DNA from: Liolophura sinensis
Lineage: Eukaryota; Mollusca; Polyplacophora; Chitonida; Chitonidae
Direction: 5' to 3'
Assembly (NCBI RefSeq): GCF_032854445.1
Contig: NC_088301.1
Location: 12,582,281-12,646,280, forward strand
DNA length: 64,000 nucleotides
Positions within the stretch are counted from its first letter, which is position 1; each line of letters starts with the position of its first letter. The translations under genes were made by a program, and so were the position numbers. Positions 1 through 14,100 of this stretch are shown here, piece after piece. The notes beneath the pieces were generated by a model. The model did not search any database. It saw only the letters and a program-made list of their open reading frames with translations, and was not told the DNA's origin.

Positions 1-760
1 TGTAACAGTGACCTGTTTTAGTAAATACCGAGACAATTAACGACGATATTCCTTCAATAAGATCTTTGTGAGGAATTGTAGTATAGAGAGTAGAGAAATC
101 CCACGTGGATACGTCTTTGTACGGTATATGCATATGAACATCCAGTTCTTCTGTAAGACGTTTGGAATTGTTAAGAATCCACATGCACCCGAATTTTTTG
201 TTATGGCACAACAATACTTATTCCAAAATGACTTTACTTCTTGTAACGCTCTCGTAAGTAAGGTTGACAAGAGTTTGGTGGTACAACTTCTTGAACCCGC
301 AATAAATCAAACCGTGTATGGGGATTTATGCATTATATGACTCCAGTAAAGTAGTGGTATTTCTGTATGACGGGTAGGTATATTTAGGCGCCTTTCTTTA
401 AGAAAGGTTTTTGTTTATTAAATAGTTCCTCCAGAGTACATGTAGTAGCAGAATACGTGGATGTTGTTGTAAATGTACATAGCTCTTGAACAAGGATTCG
501 ATAATAATAATTCTTGCAAATAAAGATGACATTATTAGGAACCTTGTCTGCTACAGTGATGACAAATTCACTGTGACGGTCAGCGAGTGTTTTTTGCAGA
601 CTGAGATCCTTCAGAACCTGTTTAACTTTAGGTAGAGCATCAATGTCAATACGGTGTATAGCTAAACTAACCTTCTATTTGACAATCTCAAGCCAATCAT
701 TAAGTACCGAAGAGTCCACTTTCTCCAGCTTTGACCATTTTTTAACATATTTAAAACATA
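1..760 (-). mobile_element. Penelope-like element reverse-transcriptase remnant (cut by window edge)
   Basis: Read on the minus strand, this stretch encodes pieces of a PLE-type reverse transcriptase. From high to low coordinates it gives an N-terminal segment, then a piece ending in a remnant of the family's 'arFIAgS.SCTTK' block, then near position 75-120 the peptide DFSTLYTTIPHKDL, the PLE motif around the first catalytic aspartate. At least two in-frame stops (about 330-390) and frame changes show it is dead. The element continues past position 1, so the YxDD motif and any endonuclease domain are not visible. A second decayed copy of the same family lies at 56653-56940. Family assignment rests on recognised motifs only. 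Confidence 0.75.
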
Positions 761-3700
761 AATTTTGTAAGATGATCAGGTTTGTTATGGTTTGACAAGT
801 TTAAAATCCGTATTTCTGTAAGGCATAATTCATAGTACAGTGAACAAAGCAAATTAAAGTGGTGAATAGGTATCACCCGGAGAAAGAGTTCAAGTTTTTG
901 CTTAAAAAACATAATGTTGTGTGAGCAAAGATGTGATCTACCTTGCATTAAATAACTGTTAAAATGAATTAAAATCGATAATAGTTCAGGTATGGTTGTA
1001 ACACATGACAACTATACCCGAAGCATGCGTGAATTCTGCTTGATATCAAAATGCCCACGTCTGTCATTAACTTATCATGCTACATGCAGTATGTATCTGA
1101 ATTATAAGGCTGAAAGTTCCATTTGTTACATAGTATTTATATAATTTATTGGTGTTTAACGTCGTGCTGAAATTTATTTTAGAAAATGACTTTGGTGATC
1201 AGTGATTTTATCTGGTCTGCTTTTTCTTTTCTGGAATAAAGGATGACTACAGTTATCTGCATCCAGATTACGCTTATTGGTGAATATAAAGAAAAATAAG
1301 AAGAAGTGTTTCTTAAACACCTGAAATATAGTCCATAGATTTAGACGTCAAAATAGACATGCATAAACCAAACCAGATGTTCAAGAACAACCAAGAAGCA
1401 CCAGTTTCTAACACAACGTTAAACAAAATCAACAAAGAACTAAGAAAGTTTATAAGGCAAGAAATTAAGACGGAATGCAAACAGTTTTCACCCACGATGG
1501 AAAGACGCCAGGAATGCTCTGAGCGAAAGAATTAAATCAGTATCGTAGTCGTGCACCATGCAAGATTATAAGTTGAAGACAATCCGTATGATCTAATTCA
1601 ACACGATGAATATGGAGCACCTTATTGACGGGTTAACCGGAATTCGACACAATTTTAAAACAGGGTGGGAGAGATCCTGAACACTCCATTCACATCTACT
1701 CACAAGACTTCTGCACTCTGCTCACAAGACTTCTGCACTCGGTGTAAAATTAAGAGCGAAGGCGTTTGATGGAATATCCTTGACAGACTAGTTTTTGCAG
1801 TGATGATTTGTGATGTTGATTGAAATAGTAAAACCGTAACACAACATGACCGAACAAACGCTAAAAGTCGATATATGCAGGATATGTAAGGATAATCTAC
1901 AAGGTCAAAACTGAAACTATCCCTCTTGTCGTAAAGTCTGCTTAACAGAAAACTGTGATAGTACATACGCACAGCCCATGTAAGATATTATACACCTGAA
2001 AAATCTGAAAAATTTCCCATAAATCCTTAAATACCGTTTTGTGAATGAGACAGCAAGCCTGAAAGCCGGGCCAATACGCATACACTGTTGATAAACTGCT
2101 CCCAAAACTGCTCCCAAAATTGCAAAAATTTGAAGGCATTTAAATCCCTTAAAGAGTAGAAAATTATATAAAAGTATTTTACATATAACTGTAGTGAACA
2201 TCTGTACGCCCCATGAACCATACATACAATTCTTTGCCTGATATTTGTTTTTAACATACAACAAATTCACTGATAAGTTTCAGGTAATATAGAAGTAGTG
2301 AAAGTTCGGAAAATGAAAGCTTCATTGCGACTCGATATATTATCATTTTATGATGTATTCTCACTCTTATTGTTGGAGTTTTACTTTAACAGTATCGTCT
2401 TTGTCTTCCTTTTCGAGAAAAGGACTTTGAGATAAACTCATAAATAAAGCCGAGTGACGTACAGCCAAAACTTGTGAGTCTGTAAGAAAGTAATACCAAG
2501 CTGAGATTGTACTAGAGAGGCCAACTGCCTTATTCAATTCAACGTGATGCACTCAATAGGAGCTCTCGAGCTGTCACTTTGAGCGAGTCCCCCTCCCCTC
2601 CCCCCACAGGTAACCTCATAGCGAACACCACGTGGTTTATAACTGTTAGCTGTTATTTGAGTCTAAGTGGACCATTAACTAAATGCTTTAAACATTTAGC
2701 GGTCGCGTGCCATCTGCTGAGCCGGGTATACGCTGGGATAGATTTAGCTCTTTGTAAAAGGCATTGGTGATGTTGTGTCTACGCGTAGAAGGTTATAATG
2801 GTCGAATGTCTGTGTGTTTTCAAACACCAAAAACTTTTACCAGTAGCCATTACATTAATCTTTCTACGGAACATTAGTTTTTTTTTGCCAACAGCTTTAA
2901 ACACTCCATTGTTGGCTATTTCCACCGTAGCAAACAACATTTAAAAGATAGTACGTCCATATTTCTAACCAGTCCGTCGGGGAATGTAAATGTTCTTAAC
3001 GAGCTCATCCTCATTTGTTGTTAACAGGTAATGTGATCTTAATACAAATGTTTACAGCAACATTTTATCTCCAAATCTCTCTTTCACCGTTAAGCCATTC
3101 AGGGTTGTCAATATTCGCTTTACCCACCCTGTAACATTTTTATGTAGGTATAAGAGCTTTCCTCTTTTTGCACTAATTTTCCCCTCTTATATGGTATGTT
3201 AAGTGTTACAAAATTATGAGATGTGTGCAATTTTTACCTCTGTTTTCATTCCGTTGTCTTTCAAACAACCGTTTATGCGTTTATTCAGGGAATGAGTGTG
3301 TTTATCCCAAACTCCCTCTACCACACATAGTTTCAACCTTCGTGGTGACAATGCAACATTTTGAATACAGATAAATTTGTCCAAGAGATTCAAGCAGAAA
3401 ATAGCCATGGCCGTGACTAAAGGCTTGTTCATTTAGAGCTACTCATTCTGCACGGGGTCGGTTGGTACGCATCACAGGAATTATCTAATATCTAAATTGT
3501 GCATTCTCTAAGATTCAGGTTTTTTTTTGGGGGGGGGGGGGCGGTATTTGTTTATTTATTTCGTTTAACGTCGCCTATTACATCAGAAGTAGTGGAACGC
3601 TGTGTAAGCAGTTGGCTTATTAGAGGCGCATTATTCTTTAGTTCTGCTGAATGTTTACTGCTTCATTTAGCACAAAGAAGTTTTTGAAAGTGAAATTCCA

Positions 3701-6700
3701 GGTTCTCAGCAGACTGGAAGTACGATATAACATATACAGACTGTGAATGGTGTGCCTGTTCATCACTTGATGCCAGCTTGGCGATGCCCAGATGTCTTAT
3801 CGTAGCAATTTACCTGTTGGGTTAACGAGGTTTCCGTAAACCCGCGCTCTGAAGTTTCCAGTGGTTGTCTTTCTTTCTCAAAACCTGTAATAAAATCTGC
3901 ACACAGCGCAACAAAAGAACGCTGTTCTGCATGGACCAAGTAAACTTTACACGTGTTTTAGCTATTTGTTGACCCAAAAATGTCTATATGCTCAAGTGCT
4001 TATAAAGGTCATATAGTAAATTGGCTCTGTGTTTAATATAAGAAGTCAGTTGTTTGGCAACTCATCTGAGCAACCGTCTTGAAAACGGAGTTATGAATTC
4101 CAGAATATTATGTTCATGAGATCACAGGCGTGAACCGTTTGCAGTCACTGTTGATAATACTTCAGCGTGATGGCTATTTCCCTGATACAGATATTTGCAC
4201 CGTTATAGATGAATTGCCAGAAAACTTTTCCGGTACAGACTGCTTACTTTTGTGAAGCTTGCTTATTACAGACCCTGGTCACATTCCTTGAGCTCACATT
4301 CCATACCAGGAACGCAACTCTGGATTTGTTATCACCAAGTGAAAGATACAAGATTCCGGAACAAATGGTTTCTTCCATTAACTGGGCATGTATATTGCGG
4401 CCGTCAATGTCTGAAAATGTTTCTTGGCCAAATAAAGAGACAACAGGTGTGGTTGACAAATTGTGTTGCTTTTTAATTGCACCTGGTCTATAGCTTTATG
4501 CCTCATTACCAGTCGTTTACCTAGAAGGATAAAACGGTCCGTTACGCCGATTTCACGATTATTTCAGGTCCGTTGATATTGAACGTGTCCCGACTGGGCC
4601 TGTTTTGTTTCTTCTCCAGGGATCATGTTAGACCTAGTAAATAAACCGCAGTTCGTAGAGACACAGATTTCAAGATGTTTATCTAGGGGAATGGCCACTA
4701 CAGTTAGTCTTAGTGGTAAACTAGATACAAGTCAAAAGCCACAGACTTACTTCATCATAGGGGTTTTGATTGAAAGCTCTGTGTGTTCTGCTTACCAATG
4801 ATTACTCACATAAGTGCATCTGTATCCTTATAATACGCAATATAATCATCCACCGACATGATAAGCACTTCGTATATAGAAATCAGTGTAGGTAGTAAAA
4901 TTGATTGTGCATGTCTGGAAAGACATGCAGCAAGAATTGAATTATGTAGAAACGAATATTTACACAAATACGTCGCAGATATACTGAATATTATGAAAAA
5001 TTGGGTAAAGATAGCACAATTGCTGTCCTATGACCTTTACTGGCTTATCCACCCCAGCGGTAGTCGCTTTAAGTGACTGTTTCCATATTATTGTTTTAAA
5101 CACTTGCTGACAACACAACATTTTCCTTACATAAGTACATCTGTATTCAGGAGTTCTAGATCTAAAAGTTGCTCTTTACATTATTGAACTTTCTGAACCT
5201 ACTTCTGTTTACGTTGAGCCGTCAGGAAGCGTAAGCTGCCAAAAATGTAGTCTGTTTTCCATTTTTACATGTAGTCCAATTTGACAAATTTCCTGGTCAT
5301 AGTCTAACGAATGAATGGAGTAAAATGTTTATTATTTTGTCATTTTCTGTACTACTGTATGTATGAACATACACCTTTAGGCCCAGTTATTGTGGTGGAG
5401 GTAAAAATTTCGGCATCTGGTAATAAGCTTATTCTAATAATAGGAATAATTTTTCAGGTGTCGTAAAATCTCTGTTTTTGGACTCCTGAAAAATCCAATA
5501 TCCTAAAGTGCTAGGCATAAAAACTGTATAATAACCTTAGCTTCCGGCGTGTATACACCCTGAAGACGAAAGGTTCCTCTCGTGGGCGAATGGGCTATTA
5601 TCCAAAAGAAGGAATGATTCGAAAATGATCAGAGTCAAGTAGATCTGCGAAACACCTACCATCATGGTGGCTCTCACGCTATCGACAGGAGAGGGATCTT
5701 GCAAATATAGCTAAGTGGAAGTTTGCGGCTGTTAGGTCCTCGAGGATCTCATCAAAGGAAAGTAAGACTCGACATTTTAGTTCCTGGCGACGTTCTGACG
5801 TGCAAGGTTTTTCGAAATGACTCTTCCTGCCTTGAAGAAATTCGAAGACTAAAGATGTCAACAGATAGTCTGTAGGCGATGCTGTACTTGTAATTTAGTT
5901 TAAGCGCTGTGGTATTTCCATTGTACCATCTCCCCACAGCACACCGCCCCAACCCCACGCACAGGAAAAGTCATTAGATGAATAAATTCCCAAAGCAAAG
6001 CTAATATTCAGACACAGTGAATAGTTATACGTCTGTTGTACGTTGTTTTAAATGTCTGATGTGGAATGTAGCCTTATCTTGCCTAGTTGCTCTTGGCAGG
6101 GCGTGTAAGTCACTAACATGAACGATTATAACCTACACCCATAGAACGTTGCTATTAAACCTTCTTGGCCCAGGCCATACAATCAATCGCCTCTGCTGAA
6201 AATTTCTAAAATGGTTCCAAACTAACCAGCCATTTATGACAACCTACAACAAAAGCATAGGGAATCTAAGGCGTTATGTGCTCTGTAAGAATAGTCTAAC
6301 TCCGCTTAACCCGTGTCGTGGGGCTTTATAATCATGACCCAGTTTTAATATCACCGCTGTATTTATGGAAACTGTTGGAAAAAAGCATAACTTAGAAGTC
6401 TTTGTGCCCTTTACAGGATAGCATTGTGTATGATGACCCTTTCAATGTTTAAAGATTTGTGAGCTGTATTTGAAGTTGGAAGCTGTTGTCCATTTCTGCT
6501 TCCAGGTAACTATTTTCCATCAGTATCCCATATTTTAAAAGATGGTAAGTGTGTTAATAAAATTTTTTTGGAAATTTCACTTTGGCTATAGTTAACATCG
6601 GTTGAAAACTTGAATTTTGATGTAGACACTACACCTACTGTTGTAAATCATTGACTCATGACACCACCGGTGTCAAAGTTCCAGGTTTTCACAGGACTGC

Positions 6701-9289
6701 GGGTCCGTCAGTTAAGAATTTAAGCTGACCGGACAGCACGATGTGAAGATTTGGGATCGGACGGATAGTGATTATATCGTTTTCTTGTCGCGAAATGACG
6801 ATAGAATATCCGTGGTCGGTGAAATGGAATGGTAGCTTGTATGAAGGAGGCAATTTTTTAAATCATACAGCCATATCCCACAATGCAGCACCAATCAGTG
6901 AAATGAACAATGGCCTTTCAGATCACTGATCACGAGCCATAATGTATAAACACTCATAAACCTGGGACATGTAACATGGAAAAGCGAGCACTGATTAGTT
7001 TTCAGTAATGTGAAGAGCTAGTGAAACCTCACTATTAGTCCAGAAAAAATCGTAAATGATTAGGAGAATATACTTACGGCCGTACGGGACCTGTTCGTCG
7101 TCCATTACCAGAACTGAGCTCGTGCCTTGTAATTACCAGAGCTTGATACTAGGCCACCACCTACAGAGCTTGGAATGCATACTTTTAGGTGACTGACCAA
7201 AAAATATGCATTCCAAGTTCTTTAACATTTTTACCACCAGTTTGACTCTGCTGGAAGTACACATGTAGAACGTTCAAAATATATAGCCATTTTTTTTAAA
7301 TAACTGACGCTTATAGCACTTATTAGACACGCTGTGGGGTCTTTATCAGGGTCAATGTTTTCACAGTAATAAGTCAAATTGTTGTTTGGAGAGAGAAGGA
7401 GACTTCCAGATGCTCCTATCCTGAAGAATTCTAGCAGTAGCCTGTCACACCCAATTCAGCAAAGTTTGTGCAGTTCAAGCGAGTTACCGTGGCACCATAA
7501 ACTTTAAGATGGAATGGGTCAGTTTCAAGCAAATAAATAACAACAGAAACAAGAACAACAAGAACTGACGACAAAACATGTACTATTGCAGCATAAGTAA
7601 AAAGGACCACGTGCTTTTGCTTGTCCACTGTAACACCGACAGTTTGGCTTATTCGTTATTTAAAACGTGATGGTTGATATCATCACGTAATTCATAATCT
7701 GTTAAAGACAACTAGGTCTCCACACTTTGTTCGATCTGTTGCTGTCTAACTTAATTTCTATGACAAAGCTGAAAACATCTGAGTTATACTTTCGTTCCAC
7801 TTCAGCAAAGCTGAGTAAAGGTCCTTTGTCTTCACGGCAATGAAGATATGTTTATTTATTTATTTGATTTTTTGTTTCACGCCGTGCTCAATGGCAAATG
7901 AATATAATATTCGGAGCCCTCAGCTGGTAATGCCGTAAGATCAGCGAATATAGAGGAATCTGTTAGATCGTGCTTAGGCCTAGACAGGTTAATCGTGTCT
8001 TTCCAGTCTGCCACAGTGTTGTCCAGTACGACAAAACTTTATATGCTTTCCTTTTCCCTAAAGGGTACTCCAGAGTGAATTACCCTGGTAGTTACTTCAT
8101 AAATTCATTTGGGACAGCATCTTCAAGTTAAAGTCTAAGTATATAACAAATAAACTGAAATCCCCCAGATGCGTGTACTCATTCAAGTCTACAAAAAGCC
8201 ACTATAGCTAACGTAATGACGACATGTCGGCTGTTCATGAATTTTCTTGTCAGAATATGTAGCTACAGTTTACGAAGAAGTATTTTTTCTTCAGGTCCAG
8301 GATACTGAAAAAAAAATTTCTTACCCAATCTCGGGCGTTCGAACATTGTGTGCTTAACATACACTCAGACATTTGTTAAGCACACGTGGCTTACGTGAAA
8401 GGAACTATAAGATACATTCATCGTTCACTGAACCAAAACTGTTCCACCAGGACACATTATTTTGCGAAATGCTTAGGAAGTTCCCATATTTTATTGCCTT
8501 TCACTTTTATCACAGCATTGTTTTATGAGGCGTCTTCGTGGGTTGTCTAGTATTGAACACACTGGGGTTACTACCGACAAGACTTGTTTAATGGGCTTCT
8601 GGGAATTACGAGGACTGAAATACAGTGGACTCCACTAACCAAATTGATCTTAGTGTCAAGAAGTTGTGAATTGAGGGAATGGCTTCCGGCCATTAAACAT
8701 TGATCACTACCGTCCCTATATTACACCAGTAAATTAGGCTATGCGGAATACCAAACAAACATTCTACAAGCAGTCCCATAGCCTGTCCCGAATAGTCAAA
8801 TATCGATGCTTTGGCATTTCATTTCCAATTCCGAGATAAGAAGCTGTGAACGTCGTTTAACCTTGGCGCCATGTGGTAAAAAGTCAATTTTTCTGGATCC
8901 TGTTGTCTAATGGATATTGTTTCATCTCACCGCGCATTTCACATTTATTTCAGTGTAGAAGAGCTTTTTGCGTTGCTAGTACTGCACAGTACAGAGAGAC
9001 AAATTGTTTACATCTTTTAACAGATTGTTAACCCAGGTCGTGCCATAAATTGTGAATTTCTTAGAATGTTGACCTCTTAATTCTCTGAATCGGGATCAGT
9101 TTCAAGTCTGGCCAGTTCTAACACTTTGTGTTTGTACTGACAACCCAGCATGAGAGGGCTTTCAAATTGGTAGTATACTGTGAGTGAGTTGGAAGTGGTG
9201 TTTAGCAGATTCGACATGGTGCCCCAGTGAGATAGCAATATGTAGATAACTATGCCATATCACCACAAGCGGCATGCCTAATTCTCTTT
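761..9289. other. Long stretch with no recognised gene
   Basis: No exon with convincing splice sites or known motifs was found on either strand. The missing TM1-TM2 exons of the downstream GPCR were looked for here (asparagine of TM1, LAxAD of TM2) and not seen. The only items noted are a T-run followed by a G-run at about 3521-3541 and one short minus-strand hydrophobic reading frame at 7431-7628. Confidence 0.5.
7431..7628 (-). CDS. Weak candidate membrane exon, unknown
   Basis: A 65-residue minus-strand reading frame holds one strongly hydrophobic run (VHVLSSVLVVLVSVVIYLL) followed by a polar segment with two cysteines, and ends in a stop. A splice-acceptor-like gttacag precedes it on the minus strand. 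I do not recognise the family and no partner exon was found. It may be chance. Confidence 0.2.
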   Translation of the reverse strand: MDKQKHVVLFTYAAIVHVLSSVLVVLVSVVIYLLETDPFHLKVYGATVTRLNCTNFAELGVTGYC

Positions 9290-9500
9290 AAACCATGGGG
9301 CCAGGGGGCGTGTGAATTGCTACTATTTATGCACTTACATGAACAGTTAGAATAAAACCCTGACTGAGGTAAATTAACAAGAGGCCGTATTTCAGCGGTG
9401 ACGAGTGACGATTTGCTGGCTATCACACTGTCGTCGCTGCGCTGGTCTTGCTCTCTATGCTGTGTGCCTTTAATTATAATCTTTCTATACATATATAAAA
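9290..9500 (+). repeat. Dispersed repeat D1, copy 1
   Basis: This segment is clearly similar over roughly 200 bp to 34705-34945 in the same orientation. Shared blocks include ccatgg followed by agggggcg, tgaacagttaga, gctatcacactg and ctctatgctgt. There is no coding signal, and no terminal repeats could be fixed by eye. It is probably an old non-autonomous element of unknown class. Confidence 0.6.
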
Positions 9501-9987
9501 TAAAATAATCATCCCAACAAGATCACCAAAATTTTTTAATGTTGCCGTTGAAAATTTATTTAAAATTTAAAATTTCTGTTACCATGGTGAATCACAAAGC
9601 TGAAGGTTGTGGAGGGAGGTATAGGTAGTAACCTTCGACCAAAAAAAAAAAAAAGAAATAGCCTTTTCAGCCATATCTAAATGTGATGTATTATAATGAA
9701 GACATAATCAAGCTTTATACTCAGAGACAACGCACAATGTTATGTATTAATGTGAGTTATATAAATTGGATCTTCACTCAGTTCCAAATTAGCATAATAT
9801 ATCTTAATGCTTTTTGGTCTCTACTCTTATTCATTCCACTAAGTGAAAACATCGCCGCTTATTTATTCTAATAAATGAAAACTTGGCTTTCATATATACA
9901 TTTTGTGAAATAGCAGTATTTTTAGCACAGAGGACATTGTTGAATTTCAATATATTGAAGAGGTGAAATCTGGCTGACCCTAATTTT

Positions 9988-10135
9988 GATTTATTTACTT
10001 GATTGGTGTTTTACGCCTTACTCAAGAATATTTCACTTATACGACGGCGGCCAACACTATGGTGAGAAGAAACCGGGCAGAGCCTGGCGGAATCCCACGA
10101 CCATCCGCAGGTTACTGCAGACCTTCCCACGTACC
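9988..10135 (-). mobile_element. SINE family A, 5'-truncated copy
   Basis: Minus-strand copy beginning (plus-strand view) with the reversed tail ttatttacttgattggtg, then the family core through the ccatccgcaggtt block to cttcccacgtac. The tRNA-like head is missing. Family A is the commonest repeat here. Its full copy is at 61813-62074. Confidence 0.8.
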
Positions 10136-10776
10136 CTAAATTTGAAGAGGTGGGAGGTACCTGTAGATATCTGGTGTTCCCTAAATTGTTTCCTCATCCA
10201 AATCACTTACATGGTGAAAAAAAAATGTGGGAAGACAAAATCTTTTTCTTTAAGCCTCCGACTTAATTAGTCAACTAGAGGCTGTGTTGCCTCAAACAGC
10301 CAATACGGCAGCCATAGAAGAGCATCTCTCACTGATAGCTACAGGTTTTGAAAAGGGTCTTACCCTGAGATAAATGACTTGTATTTTAAATTAAGAACAA
10401 GGGATACAATGGGCAATCTGTTTAAAAACACATAATCTCAGCTCGCCACGCTGAAGTGCTTTTGAACTTCATGTACATGTACGACTTTGATTGACGGGCA
10501 CAACTAGGTCTGCGCAGAAACAGTGACATACTGAAATAATAAAAGAGTAGGCCTATACCGCTTTAGACTGATTTGTTTTAAGCGCGCAATGCATTTCCCT
10601 ATACGAACAAGGCAGCTGATTAATAAACAGATGTCAAAGGGACATATATGAAGTAAATAAAAATAAAATATAAAATGCAGCGTGCAGCCCCACCCTTATA
10701 TAGCCTAGTGAAATTATTTCTCGTCAATATGGTTTAAATCCTGTGAAATATATTATTTATCTTTTATGTTTTTCAG
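10136..10776. other. Non-coding spacer or intron before GPCR exon
   Basis: AT-rich sequence with no reading frame of interest. It ends in a pyrimidine-rich tract and tttcag, the acceptor of the first visible GPCR exon, so it is presumably intronic. Confidence 0.5.
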
Positions 10777-11137
10777 AGGATATCCCCCATGGTGTCCATT
10801 CTGACGCTCACGTCTATATCTATTGAGAGACTATACGCTGTCTGTGACCCGCTAAAGTTCGAAGCCACCAAGAAGCGCGCATGTGCTATGATTCTGGCCA
10901 TCTGGATTATTTCCCTCGCATCCTCGATTCCTGACATAATTTACTCTGAGGTCATACGCTATTTCCCGGCAAACATAACGCAACTGCTGTCAAACTGCAC
11001 AGCAAACCATTCAAATGCGTTTTACTATTTTTATACCTTTACGTTTTTCGTTTTGCCTTGTTTGATTATGGGTGTGGCTTACTTCAAGATTGCTCGCTGT
11101 CTTTGGATGAATCCCATAGATAAGCTGTCTTCAGGAG
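10777..11137 (+). CDS. GPCR exon a (TM3 end to intracellular loop 3)
   Basis: Acceptor tttcag ends at 10776; donor gtaagt begins at 11138, leaving phase 1. It encodes the TM3 base with the ERLYAVCDP motif, TM4, glycosylated loop 2 and TM5. The ATG at 10789 is internal, since the frame is open back to the acceptor and the receptor needs TM1-TM3 upstream. Confidence 0.85.
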
Positions 11138-14100
11138 GTAAGTTTGCCTCTTTACCGAACTCGACTATGTAACAAAATTTAAATCGTGGGTAAATACTTT
11201 ATTCCATTGGCTAATTGCTGAAGCGTTAAAAAACAACTATTGGCGTCTCAAATTAGGAACATTTATCTGAATTTGGGAACGAAACATCCCAGGCATGCTG
11301 CGGTCTGCTTTGGCTATAACAGTCACTAAACATTGCATCAACTATTAGTCAGTGACTAAAATGGCCCTCCTCGAATAACGCATCGACCATCTTCTTCCCG
11401 ATCCACGTCAAGATTTGGACCGGTGGAGCCAGGTGATTGATTGGTTTGGCACGGTGTTAAATTAGGAGATTTATCTTTACCCTAGTGGAGAAAAGTTGAT
11501 TTACTAGGTCAGAAAAACAAGCAACTGGAACCTAATGCACAAGACGCATATTTTCGCGAGAGCAAAGATTGGTCTTCTACCATTTAAATGTTAGACATCT
11601 TATAGAATAGAAGTACAATAAGTGGAAAAATTATAATTTCTAATTTAATTTATAATTTCAAGCCAGTTTTTACAGTGAATGTTCTTGAAGAATCTATTGC
11701 TTTTGAAACCGATTGGTCCCTACCTAATTACCTCCCTTCACCTGACTCTACAATTTAGATGGCGCTTTGATAGGAGGAAACTGTGGTTCCTATGTGTGGC
11801 GTTTGAAAATCTAGCTCAATGCCTTCCTTCAAAATAGATACCCATTTTTTAAACTGATTTGAAAAGGCCAGGATAAAGGTTATGTATTATGATATATATG
11901 TAAATATGAGAATAAATGCTAATGTAGAGACAGCTTCTATGAGCTGTTTTTACTTAGAGGGAATAATACTGGCTGCTTTCTAGAATTCTCTGCATGCATT
12001 TCTGACACTCTTTATTAATGATTTTGTACATTATCTTGCCTTTAAAATAACTGACATTGTCGTGACATACAACCGACATTTACATGCTGCATACTTCCAT
12101 AGACTTCCATAGAGATCCGATTTCTGGTAGTTTCACGCTCCAAAAACTAACCTGGCGTTACGTCATAGCAAGGGAATTATTTCAGAGGAGGCCTCTTCGG
12201 CTTATATGTCACGTTACTATGGTTTTGTTGTTTCAGAATCCAGCGGACTGACGGCAGGTGGCGTTGAAGCTCAGCTTGTCCAGAGACGGAAGATCGCTAA
12301 GATGTTATTCGCTGTTGTTGTTTGCTTCTTCTGCTGTTTTTCTGTGCACCACATAATCTTGATTTTGCAGTAAGTATTTTAAAATCCCGCCTTGAATTCA
12401 TAAGATGACGTAGAAGCCTCTTTCCAAAGCGAACGCTTTTAAGCCCAGTACATGCCGGCTTTCTCCGTGAGAAGATCTGTTGGTTTTCCAGAACTGACTG
12501 CGTTTAAGTAAGTTTATGCTGTTTCTGGAAATGTAATGAAGTATAGTGGGTTAGGGACTGCTTCCAACAAAGATGGATATTACTTAGGTGAGAATTTGAA
12601 ATCGGAACCAGATTTTCAACCCCCTATTAAATATTATGCCTAGCAAATGAAAGACAACGTCTTTGAATTTTCAGATATGATGAAAATGGTGTTTTGTGAA
12701 GACTTCAAAGTCAAACAAAAAAGGAAATAATCTTGTGATTTCTCAACTGTAACATGAAAATCTCCATGAACAAATAAAATCCTGCTCAAAATCGTTCGGT
12801 AAAAAAAGCAGAAGAAAACAAAACACCACCTTTTTAATTAACCCCGTTAAGATAACTTGTTGGAAGAAGATCACTGACAATTGATGGGGTGTTACTTCAT
12901 AACAGAACACAAGACGTAGAGCTGACAAACGGCTAGTGGAGCTGAAAGGTATTTATTATTAACGGAAAACCGATTTATCAGAAGAATGTTGTCTTCACCA
13001 CTCATAAGTATTATGATTGTCTCCATATTTTTGTTTTTGTCTTAGTCATATAAAACTGTCATATACGTTTGTCGTTAAAGTATATACGCGTTATCGTTGT
13101 AGCAGCCAAAACTGCTACAATCTGGGAACATTGTCGAGTAGAATAGACCTTCTCTTTGTGCAAAAGCCACGTATTAGGTGGGCAAATAAATATTCATGTG
13201 TCAAATAACGTAAGAATACATGAGCATAACCATTGCTGGTTCCCACGCAAAATAGGCCTTTTTTAAAAATTTAAAAAACAATGTCTTTGATCCCAGGCAT
13301 TTTTATGGCGATTTGTGACCAATCAATCAGGCTATACTGGGGCTGCAGATAGAATAATGGAACTAGCTAGTCTCACCATTAATTGTCGTTTACTAGCGTT
13401 GTATGCCGATGCTTTTAGTTCTAGCACTACAGTATTTTCTTTTGCTAATGTAATATGATATGGCGTATGTTTGGAATACCACGATTGTATATTTGAAAGG
13501 CAAAGAAAACACGAAAGTAAGGTGTATGGCAGATGAAAGACAATTCAGTACAAGTCTAGCCCACGTTTGCTTTCTCTTCGGCCGTAAGTAACAAGCGGAT
13601 GGTAATGGGATTCGAGCACGGTTTTGTCTCACCATAATGCTGTCGTATAAATAAAATACTTTTGAGTATGGCGTAAAACAGCAATGATATAAATAAATAG
13701 ATAATTCAATACCGTCCAGAAAAATAGTTTGATTGCTGTTTTTTAAGCTTTTGCAACCGATTAACATGGTTTTAAAATTTCAGACTGAATAGTAATCTGT
13801 TAGCATTCATTAACTACGATGACATCACTTTCGTTTTTTTGTGTGCCACAAATAGTTCCTTAATGATCCATTCGGCAACAGCACCTTGATTTGTTTACAT
13901 ATAAACTGACGGCCAAAACAAACTTTTTTCATTGAGTTGAAAGAGTTCAACTCAGTTTATTTTGCCAAAGCAACAAAGTAGTTGTTGACAGCCGAACATC
14001 GTCGCCAGCGGCTGCGCTGGGCTCGAATTGTACGCTGTTGGCAGCAACGTGATTGGCAACGTGTTGTTTTCACGGATGAAAGTCGCTTCTGCCTGTGCCG

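Noticed and set aside
1917-2270. 117-codon minus frame with hydrophobic stretches
   Set aside because: No splice sites, biased codons or motif; overlapping frames of similar length exist, as expected by chance in AT-rich DNA.
4209-4493. 94-codon plus frame with overlapping frames on both strands
   Set aside because: Looked at as a candidate GPCR N-terminal exon, but it has no transmembrane helix or TM1-TM2 motif.
9986-10270. Recurrent peptide YSRIFHLYDGGQHYGG seen in many frames
   Set aside because: It is the translation of the SINE family A core, found on both strands across the window, not a protein family.
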